Part shown: positions 57,538-64,000 of the stretch, piece by piece
Layout of the letters: every line of letters starts with the position of its first letter
How positions within the stretch are numbered: position 1 is the first letter of the stretch
DNA from: Ilyomonas sp965214235
GTDB lineage: Bacteria; Bacteroidota; Bacteroidia; Chitinophagales; Chitinophagaceae
Length of the DNA: 64,000 bases
NCBI GenBank assembly: GCA_965214235.1
Contig: CBDCBH010000002.1
Span: 186,001 to 250,000 of the forward strand
Reading direction: 5' to 3'
Position numbers and translations under genes: made by a program
Notes under the pieces: model-generated
What the model was told of the DNA's origin: nothing
Databases searched by the model: none
The model's input: only the letters and a program-made list of their open reading frames with translations

Positions 57538-59712
57538 ATGAAATGTCTATTTCTTATTACTTGTTTATTCACCTTTTGCTTTTTATTTGCGCAAAAGAAA
57601 AATGCGGCTTTTCAGCTTCCCATTCATAAAACAACATCACTCATAAACATTGATGGAATCGGAGATGAGCCGGCGTGGCGCGAGGCAACCCCAGCCAGCA
57701 ATTTTTTTATGGTGCTGCCAATGGATACCAGCCATGCACAAGTAAAAACAAACGTAAAAGTAACGTATGATGACAAGTATTTTTATTTGCTTGCCGTGTG
57801 TTACAAAGCGGTTGCCGGGGTGAACATGGTAGAATCGCTGCACCGCGATTTTTCATTTGCAAAGAATGATAATTTTCTTCTTTTTATAGATCCGTTTGAA
57901 GATGGTACTACCGGCTTTTCTTTTGGTGCAAACGCTAATGGCGCGCAGTGGGACGGCACAATGTACCAGGGCGGCAGTGTGGATTTAAACTGGGATAACA
58001 AGTGGCTTTCTGCTGTGAAAAATGATAGTACAAAATGGGTGTTTGAAGCTGCCATTCCCTTTAAAACTTTACGCTATAAAAAAGATTTGCTTCACTGGGG
58101 AATTAACTTTAGCCGCAACGATTTAAAAACAACCGAGAAAAGTAGCTGGGCGCCGGTTCCACGTCAATTTCCAACAGCATCATTAGCTTATACCGGCACC
58201 CTGCTTTGGGATGCAGCACCGCCCGAACCACACAGCAATGTTTCTATCATTCCTTATTTTTTAACCAGCACAAATAAAGATTTTACTACAAAAAAAGCAT
58301 CGGGCATTTTAGGAAGAGAAGGTGTTGATGCAAAGATTACTTTTTCAACCGCTATGAACCTTGACCTTACGGTGCATCCCGATTTTTCTCAGGTTGAAGT
58401 AGATCAGCAATTAATTAATTTAAGCCGGTACGAATTATTCTTTCCGGAAAAGCGGCAGTTCTTTTTAGAAAACGGCGACCTGTTTGGCAACTTTGGTTAC
58501 GCTGATATTCGTCCGTTTTTTTCAAGAAGAATCGGCTTGAATGTGCCTATCAACGGGGGCTTGCGGCTGAGTGGAAAACTCAACAAAACCTTGCGCATTG
58601 GTGTAATGGATATGGAAACGGCGGGCAATGGTAACGAAGGTATGCCCGCTGAAAACTATGCCGTTGTTTCGTTGCAGCAAAAAGTGTTCAAACGCTCGAA
58701 CATAGGCTTTATTTACATTGATAAAACATCGGTTGATTATCACCCTTTTTATAACGACAGTATTAAAAATATCGCCACGCGATACAACCGCAACCTGGGG
58801 CTTGAATATAACCTGGCTTCAGCCAATAATGTGTTTACAGGCAAAGCTTTGTTTTTAAAGTCTTTTACGCCGGGCAAAAGCGGCAGCGATTTTACGCAAG
58901 CCGCCAACCTGCAATACAGCGGTCGCAAATGGCTTGTGTACGGGCAGTACGAATATGTTGGGAAGAATTACAATGCGGAAGTAGGTTATATACCGCGCAC
59001 TAATTTTATAAAGCTAAACCCACAAATTACCCGTTACTTTTTTCCGAAGCAGGGCATTATTTTAACGCATGGTCCGCAACTAACCATGAACTATTTTTTC
59101 GATACCAGACTTCATGGAACCGATCATGAAGATGTGTTTGCCTGGTTGTTCGCCTTTCGCAACAAAAGCACATTATCGGTGCAGGCGCAAAACGATTATG
59201 TGCGATTACTTCAACCTTTCGATCCCACCAATACCGGCAAAGATTCACTGCCGGCAGGCAGCATTCATCGTTATAATTTAATAGGTTTCGATTATGCCTC
59301 GCAGCCGCAGCACAAGTTTACTTACACAGCCTCTTTACGCTATGGAACGTACTACGATAACGGGCATTTGTTTACGGCAGGCAGCAGTGTAGGTTATCGT
59401 TTTCAGCCGTATGTAAACATCACTATGAACGCCACTTACAGCAATTTAATGTTGCCGCAACCCTGGGGCAACAAACACTTTTGGCTCATTGGTCCGCGTA
59501 TTGATGTTACGTTCACCAACACGCTGTTTTTTACAACGTACATTCAATACAATCAGCAGGCAAATAATATCAATATTAATTCGCGTTTTCAGTGGCGATA
59601 CAAGCCTGCTTCCGACTTGTTTATTGTTTATACCGATAATTATTTTTCAACTCCTTTTGCAACTAAAACAAGAGCATTGGTTATTAAATTAAATTATTGG
59701 TGGAACCCTTAA
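57538..59712 (+). CDS. DUF5916 outer-membrane protein with N-terminal family-9 carbohydrate-binding-like domain
   Basis: 724-residue exported protein: signal peptide MKCLFLITCLFTFCFLFAQ, a CBM9-like domain at about 35-210 (INIDGIGDEPAWREATPASN, then VKVTYDDKYFYLLAVCYK, DNFLLFIDPFEDG, WVFEAAIPFKTLRY), and then DUF5916, a barrel-like region with NLDLTVHPDFSQVEVDQQLINLSRYELFFPEKRQFFLENG (shown here in parts: NLDLTVHPDFSQVEVDQ and FFPEKRQFFLENG) and C-terminal beta strands ending in WWNP. DUF5916 proteins are common in Bacteroidota, of unknown substrate. A TATCTTTC near-consensus -7 box lies upstream, and a six-codon ATG frame at 57521 ends in a TGA overlapping this ATG. Confidence 0.85.
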   Translation: MKCLFLITCLFTFCFLFAQKKNAAFQLPIHKTTSLINIDGIGDEPAWREATPASNFFMVLPMDTSHAQVKTNVKVTYDDKYFYLLAVCYKAVAGVNMVESLHRDFSFAKNDNFLLFIDPFEDGTTGFSFGANANGAQWDGTMYQGGSVDLNWDNKWLSAVKNDSTKWVFEAAIPFKTLRYKKDLLHWGINFSRNDLKTTEKSSWAPVPRQFPTASLAYTGTLLWDAAPPEPHSNVSIIPYFLTSTNKDFTTKKASGILGREGVDAKITFSTAMNLDLTVHPDFSQVEVDQQLINLSRYELFFPEKRQFFLENGDLFGNFGYADIRPFFSRRIGLNVPINGGLRLSGKLNKTLRIGVMDMETAGNGNEGMPAENYAVVSLQQKVFKRSNIGFIYIDKTSVDYHPFYNDSIKNIATRYNRNLGLEYNLASANNVFTGKALFLKSFTPGKSGSDFTQAANLQYSGRKWLVYGQYEYVGKNYNAEVGYIPRTNFIKLNPQITRYFFPKQGIILTHGPQLTMNYFFDTRLHGTDHEDVFAWLFAFRNKSTLSVQAQNDYVRLLQPFDPTNTGKDSLPAGSIHRYNLIGFDYASQPQHKFTYTASLRYGTYYDNGHLFTAGSSVGYRFQPYVNITMNATYSNLMLPQPWGNKHFWLIGPRIDVTFTNTLFFTTYIQYNQQANNININSRFQWRYKPASDLFIVYTDNYFSTPFATKTRALVIKLNYWWNP

Positions 59713-60146
59713 AATGAAAACAAATTATACTGATTTGAAAGGGGTTTGCATAAATACAAAATACATTTTTTTGTTACCAGCTTTTGTAACTCCGGTTTAG
59801 CCCTGTTGCGTCGCACTCTTGTACGCTTTGTAAATAATTGAACATTTATGCGAGTGCAATAATGAAGTAAAAACAAACCTAAAAAATGAACTTATAAAAC
59901 AGAGTAAAAACAAACATAAAAATTAAAAAATTTTATAAAACAGAGTAAAAACAAAGCATCATTTTTATCGCTTCACAAGATATGTAGTAGGCAGTTTTAA
60001 TACAATCACGCACATCTCAAACATCTTTACATTTAAGTTCAGTCCATCACTTAAACAGTGTTTACAATCCACATTATTCTTGTGCCATCATTAAACAAAA
60101 AAGGCTGCACAAATGCGCAGCCTTTCGCTATAAAATAAACAATCCA
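59713..60146 (+). repeat. Intergenic region with dispersed element and direct repeats
   Basis: 434 bp between convergent genes. It holds the dispersed element (reverse orientation; 59769-59801 with ACGCAACA core in the continuing 59804-59812), and a 23-bp perfect direct repeat (TTATAAAACAGAGTAAAAAC plus AAA) at 59891-59913 and 59932-59954, with a partial third copy at 59866. The degP terminator lies at 60097. No gene seen. Confidence 0.75.
60097..60125 (-). terminator. Rho-independent terminator of the DegP-type protease gene
   Basis: On the reverse strand AAAGGCTGC pairs with GCAGCCTTT and is followed by a T-run. Confidence 0.8.
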
Positions 60147-61697
60147 TTACTGACCTCCATTATCATCATTGTTATTATCGTTACTGTTATCGTCTCCACT
60201 TAAATTAAGCGGATAACCATAGGTTTCATCATAGCCCGGGTAAATACCTTCCAGCTTTACAGTTCCCGTAGCATTTGCCAGAATAGAATTTAAATCTTCA
60301 ACCGTTTTTACTTCATGACCATTCACGCTCATAATAATAAACCCTTCCTGAATACGGCTGTTTTTTAATGCGCCGGTGCCTAATTTTTTTACTTGTACAC
60401 CACCGCCAATGTTGTTCTTTTTTGCAGCAGCCGCATCCACAGTTGCCAGTTCGCCACCCAGCCTGTCGCCGAGGGTTTCAGCCTTTACCTGCGCATACGT
60501 GCCCGATTTATTTTTTAATGTAACAGGTACCGTTTTTTCACTGCCATTCCTTACAAACGTAACATCAATTTTATCGCTGGGTTTGTAACGGGATAATTGC
60601 TCCTGCAACTCTGCGCTGCTGTTTATATTAGCGCCATTTATTTTCGTAATAAAATCGCCTTTTTTAATACCTGCCTGAATAGCGGCGCCATCATCGGCAA
60701 CACCAGTTACAAAAATGCCATCGCCATCTTTTACACCCATTGCTTTTTTCTGCTGATCGCTGATTCCTTCAGGTGCATAAGACAAGCCCAAATAACCTCT
60801 TTGCACAGCACCATACTTAATTAAATCGTTCACCGTTTTGCGAACAATATTAACCGGAATAGCATACGAATAACCTGCATAAGAACCCGTTGGAGATGCG
60901 ATAGCAGAGTTAATTCCAATCAGTTCACCATTGGTGTTTACAAGAGGACCGCCACTGTTTCCTGGGTTTACGGCTGCGTCGGTTTGAATGAATGATTCAA
61001 CCGGTGATTTACTTCTGTTGATACCAATAGAACGTGATTTTGCACTTATAATGCCTGCAGTAACTGTTACATCCAAATTAAGCGGGTAACCAATTGCCAA
61101 CACCCACTGACCGAGCTTTACATCATCACTGTTGCCATACACCATATAAGGCAGGTTTTTACCGGCGTCAATTTTTATAACAGCCAAATCAGTGCTCGGG
61201 TCGGTACCAATTACGGTTCCTTTGTACGATTTTCTGTTCGATAACGTAACGTTCACTTCATCGGCACCATCCACCACATGGTTGTTGGTAACAATGTAGC
61301 CATCATCGCTTATCAAAGCGCCACTACCGCTTGCCATTTGTTCCGGAATGGTTTGTACACGCGGACCGTTGAAGAAATCACCAAAAGGATCATCGTTACC
61401 AAAGAAGTCGGAAAACGGGCTTTTTCCTTTTGGAAGATTGTTGGTAACCTGGCGGGCTTTTGTTTTTGTTTTAATATGCACAACGGCAGGTGTTGCCGAA
61501 GATGCAGCAGCTGTAAAATCTACCGTGCTGCCTGGCGTTTTATCGCCAAAGAAACGGGCATAATTTACCGGAAGTTTGCCATTAGATGTTTGAATGTCGG
61601 AGTAATCGTTCTGAATATATTTACCATAACCCCAAACACTCAAAACGGCTGTGGCGGCACTAATCAATACCACTAAAAATACATTTTTGAGTTTCAT
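60147..61697 (-). CDS. degP: Do family (DegP/HtrA) periplasmic serine protease
   Basis: Envelope protease/chaperone that degrades misfolded exported proteins. 516 residues. An N-terminal hydrophobic segment (6-24) acts as signal or anchor. The chymotrypsin-like domain has the triad H140 (VTNNHVVDGA), D170 (DPSTDLAVIK) and S248 (NPGNSGGPLV). Two PDZ domains follow at about 300-395 (GYLGLSYAPEGI, QAGIKKGDFITKING) and 410-495 (GALKNSRIQEGFIIMSVNG). The last dozen residues are a Gly/Asn/Asp-rich tail. Monocistronic with a clear terminator. degP and degQ cannot be told apart here. Confidence 0.93.
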   Translation of the reverse strand: MKLKNVFLVVLISAATAVLSVWGYGKYIQNDYSDIQTSNGKLPVNYARFFGDKTPGSTVDFTAAASSATPAVVHIKTKTKARQVTNNLPKGKSPFSDFFGNDDPFGDFFNGPRVQTIPEQMASGSGALISDDGYIVTNNHVVDGADEVNVTLSNRKSYKGTVIGTDPSTDLAVIKIDAGKNLPYMVYGNSDDVKLGQWVLAIGYPLNLDVTVTAGIISAKSRSIGINRSKSPVESFIQTDAAVNPGNSGGPLVNTNGELIGINSAIASPTGSYAGYSYAIPVNIVRKTVNDLIKYGAVQRGYLGLSYAPEGISDQQKKAMGVKDGDGIFVTGVADDGAAIQAGIKKGDFITKINGANINSSAELQEQLSRYKPSDKIDVTFVRNGSEKTVPVTLKNKSGTYAQVKAETLGDRLGGELATVDAAAAKKNNIGGGVQVKKLGTGALKNSRIQEGFIIMSVNGHEVKTVEDLNSILANATGTVKLEGIYPGYDETYGYPLNLSGDDNSNDNNNDDNGGQ

Positions 61698-61965
61698 TTG
61701 TTTTTTTTATTTAGATTTAATGATGCAAAACCTGTTCCCTTTCGATAGCAAATAAACAACACTGTTTAATCCTTTATTGATAGCGGTTTTCCAATTAACA
61801 TAAGTTTGACGAAGGCTGTCGTAGTTGCTAACTTCTTACAAAGTTCGCAGAAAATTTGACGCGAACGGATAAAGAAAATATTAAAAAGATGAGAAGCTGT
61901 CATGTCAAAAAATTAAGGGCTGCTTTTCTTTATTTGCTAACATTGCTTCTTAAACTTTGATTGCT

Positions 61966-62871
61966 ATGACACCTTCTTCCACCCATCCTGTTGTTTGCTT
62001 TGGAGAAACTTTGTGGGACTTTTTGCCTGACGGAAAACAATCGGGCGGCGCACCTATGAACGTGGCTTACCATTTAGGAAAATTAGGCAAAAACCCGGCA
62101 GTAATTTCACGTGTTGGCAACGATGAATTAGGTAAAGAACTGTTAGGGGTGATGAAGGAAAAACAGATTAACACAAACTATGTTCAGATTGATGATACAT
62201 TACCTACAAGCACCGTAGTGGCGCGTTTGAAAGACAATCATGAAATGGTGTACGACATTGTGCAGAACGTTGCCTGGGATAATATTATGTTTGATGAAGC
62301 CGTGCGGAAGATTGTAAGCGAAGCAGATTATTTTGTGTTTGGAACTCTAGCTGCAAGAAGCGCGAGAACGAGAGCTACTTTGTTTCAACTGATTGAAAAT
62401 GCAAAAACAAAAGTGCTCGATATTAATTTACGCGCCCCGTATTACAGCAGAGAGCTGATAGAAACCATGCTTGCAAATGCTGATATTGCAAAGCTGAATG
62501 AGGCAGAACTTAAGTTGATTACAGACTGGTTTCATCCTTACCAAAACGATGAAAATGCTATTAATTTCTTACAGAAAAAATTTAATATTCATATTGTTAT
62601 TGTAACAAAAGGCGCAGAAGGCGCATTGTTAAAAGTTGGCAATACGTTGCACCGCCATGAAGGCTATCAGGTTAAAGTTGCCGATACCGTTGGCAGCGGC
62701 GATTCATTTTTAGCTGGCGTTATTTTTCAGTTGCTGGATGGTATTCCTTACAAGCATGTTTTAGATTTTGCCAATAAATTAGGTGCGTTTGTTACTACCC
62801 AAAAAGGCGGTTGTCCGGTATATCAATTGAATGAAGTAACAACAAGTAGTTTTGTGAGAAGAAAAATGTAA
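61966..62871 (+). CDS. PfkB family carbohydrate kinase (fructokinase-like)
   Basis: Ribokinase-fold sugar kinase, 301 residues from the ATG at 61966 (an upstream TTG is less likely). Opening VVCFGETLWDFLPDGKQSGGAPMNVAYHLG contains the fructokinase-type GE(T/I)LWD and the GG/NxA substrate pocket (given in parts: VVCFGETLWDFLPDG and SGGAPMNVAYHLG). The second PfkB signature with catalytic Asp is DTVGSGDSFLAGVIF. The most likely substrate is fructose, by resemblance only. It is not next to any sugar transporter or invertase gene. Confidence 0.88.
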   Translation: MTPSSTHPVVCFGETLWDFLPDGKQSGGAPMNVAYHLGKLGKNPAVISRVGNDELGKELLGVMKEKQINTNYVQIDDTLPTSTVVARLKDNHEMVYDIVQNVAWDNIMFDEAVRKIVSEADYFVFGTLAARSARTRATLFQLIENAKTKVLDINLRAPYYSRELIETMLANADIAKLNEAELKLITDWFHPYQNDENAINFLQKKFNIHIVIVTKGAEGALLKVGNTLHRHEGYQVKVADTVGSGDSFLAGVIFQLLDGIPYKHVLDFANKLGAFVTTQKGGCPVYQLNEVTTSSFVRRKM

Positions 62872-63377
62872 AAAAACCTGTTAAACGACGATAAGGAAAC
62901 ATAAACAAAATTGCACTTGATGCACCAATGTTTATGGTTTTCTTTTACTGCAATTTGTTTGTTCAACTGTGTTTACAATTTCTGTTGTGTTATCAGGCAC
63001 CCAGGTAAAAATTTACTTATCCTCTAAGTATCGAAGAGCGATTCTTTTTTCGCAAAGCGTAAAAAAACAAAACCATTCTATCATAACACCAATGCCTGAC
63101 CAGCATTATAAAATGGAGTAAAAGAAAACGCTACTTCCGGTTTTTATTTGCCTCTTATACATTCTTATTCATCCACTTCACACGGGTTCAAACAATTATA
63201 AAACCGTACAGCAAGTGTTCGTTATCGAACACTTTGTTTTTATTTAATTGCTGAAAGTATTGCCCCTGTTGCGTTTCAGCGTTGGCATAAGCGTTGGGAA
63301 ATTGTAAATGGTTACTGTATAATGCTGAATTAAAACATCATTCGCTATTCACATTTCACCATTCACAACTCACAACA
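62872..63377 (+). other. Intergenic region upstream of the ABC permease gene
   Basis: 506 bp without a convincing gene. It contains a palindrome at 63213-63234, a partial dispersed element with TGTTGCGT at 63267-63274, and a five-unit heptamer tract at 63340-63374 (ATTCGCT, ATTCACA, TTTCACC, ATTCACA, ACTCACA) that reaches to 3 bp before the ATG. Confidence 0.7.
63213..63234 (+). promoter_or_regulatory. Perfect palindrome, candidate operator
   Basis: AAGTGTTCG-TTAT-CGAACACTT: 9-bp arms, 4-bp centre, 143 bp before the permease ATG. A T-rich stretch follows, so a terminator is a weaker alternative. Confidence 0.5.
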
Positions 63378-64000
63378 ATGCTGAAGAATTTTCTCACCAT
63401 CGCCTGGCGCAATTTGTTTCGTAACAAAGGGTTTTCTTTTATCAATGTTTCAGGACTTGCCATTGGCATGGCAAGTGCCATTTTAATTTTGTTATGGATA
63501 CAAAATGAAATGAGCTTTGATAGGTTTCATGAAAAGATAAATCGTATTTATACGGTTAATAACCGCGATAAATTTAATGGAGAATTGTGGGCATGGGGTA
63601 ACACGCCGAAGATATTAGGCCCCACCCTAAAGCTTGATTACCGGAACGATGTAGCCGATGTTGTGAGAAGTAGTGAAACCACGTTCCTGCTTTCGGTGGG
63701 CGAAAAACATCTGAACGCGAAGGGCAATTTTACAGATTCCGGCTTTCTGAATGTGTTTAGCTTCCCGCTGCTGCAAGGCAATAACAGCAAGGCTTTAAGC
63801 GAGGTGAACGATATTGTGATTACGAAAAAATTAGCCAATAAATTATTTGGTACCGATAACGCAATTGGTAAAATTATAAAGATAGACAGCAGCGATAATT
63901 TTAAGGTAACGGGCGTATTGAAAGATCTGCCTAACAACACCTCATTTGATTTTGAATATTTGCTGCCCTGGTCGTATATGAAAAAGTTAGGGCAAGATGA
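63378..64000 (+). CDS. FtsX/MacB-type ABC transporter permease, N-terminal part (runs off the right edge)
   Basis: First 207 codons of a permease. It opens MLKNFLTIAWRNLFRNKGFS, then a transmembrane helix INVSGLAIGMASAILILLWI and the periplasmic MacB_PCD-like domain (NEMSFDRFHEKINRIYTVNN, then SGFLNVFSFPLLQGNNSKAL, NDIVITKKLANKLFG, NFKVTGVLKDLPNNTSFDFEY in pieces). This is the Bacteroidota family of about 800-residue permeases with two FtsX domains, often several in tandem and often beside PadR-type regulators. Role: probably efflux or envelope lipoprotein/peptide handling. The rest lies outside the window. Confidence 0.92.
   Translation, partial: MLKNFLTIAWRNLFRNKGFSFINVSGLAIGMASAILILLWIQNEMSFDRFHEKINRIYTVNNRDKFNGELWAWGNTPKILGPTLKLDYRNDVADVVRSSETTFLLSVGEKHLNAKGNFTDSGFLNVFSFPLLQGNNSKALSEVNDIVITKKLANKLFGTDNAIGKIIKIDSSDNFKVTGVLKDLPNNTSFDFEYLLPWSYMKKLGQD

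Noticed and set aside
1..64000. rRNA, tRNA, riboswitch or insertion sequence
   Set aside because: No rRNA core, tRNA T-loop/anticodon arrangement, known riboswitch core or transposase pattern was seen in the gaps inspected by eye; a covariance search could still find a small RNA.

Overview
The window is a stretch of chromosome from a Bacteroidota bacterium, most likely of the Chitinophagia/Chitinophagaceae type. The evidence is AT-rich, Lys/Asn-rich coding sequence, weak ribosome-binding sites, many promoters with the Bacteroidota -7 box TAnnTTTG, a PorX-type response regulator (type IX secretion control), signature families (DUF4476, DUF5916, head-GIN DUF2807, LVIVD, DUF4286, bTHX) and the division-gene order. 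No rRNA, tRNA, CRISPR array, transposase or phage gene was seen.

Layout. Positions 1-10000 are housekeeping: truncated bioA, pdxA-rsmG, a leftward group (DUF4476 protein, truA, yajQ), a large MG2/TonB-plug surface protein, two small lipoproteins and purD. Positions 10000-20500 hold a POT peptide transporter, a DUF2339-DUF3999-DUF4286 membrane cluster, hup, bTHX, pdxH, cdsA, psd and an arginine decarboxylase. Positions 20500-38000 are envelope-rich and less orderly: LEA14-like and head-GIN lipoproteins, an M20 dipeptidase, a four-gene ECF-sigma operon with an anti-sigma/beta-barrel fusion, an AtpZ/AtpI-like pair detached from the ATP synthase, SprT, porX, a broken Uma2 gene, a thioredoxin-like protein, a SurA-like PPIase, Nfu and an M16 protease, plus a decayed toxin gene. 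Positions 38000-56600 are queA and a nearly complete dcw (division and cell wall) cluster: mraZ, rsmH, ftsL, ftsI, murE, mraY, murD, ftsW, murG, murC, ftsQ, ftsA, ftsZ, without murF or ddl. The end has a HEPN two-gene pair, a DUF5916 outer-membrane protein, a DegP-type protease, a PfkB sugar kinase and the start of an FtsX-type ABC permease.

How the genes work together. The dcw genes make lipid II (murE, mraY, murD, murG, murC), cross-link it (ftsI, ftsW) and build the divisome (ftsL, ftsQ, ftsA, ftsZ), with MraZ as probable autoregulator through a 10-bp-spaced operator. pdxA and pdxH make pyridoxal phosphate, used by BioA and the arginine decarboxylase. cdsA and psd serve phospholipid synthesis. 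DegP, PPIase, thioredoxin-like protein and the ECF operon form an envelope-maintenance theme.

The most unusual signals are non-coding: (1) eleven tracts of degenerate 7-bp-period sequence, most of them just outside gene ends, one running into the start of murD; (2) a decamer AAAAACAAAC found at least 23 times on both strands; (3) a palindromic REP-like element at three dcw junctions, one copy read in frame as the N-terminus of RsmH; (4) a dispersed element with cores ACGCAACA and AACCGGAG. Protein candidates for a new system are the HEPN/partner pair and the ECF-sigma envelope operon.
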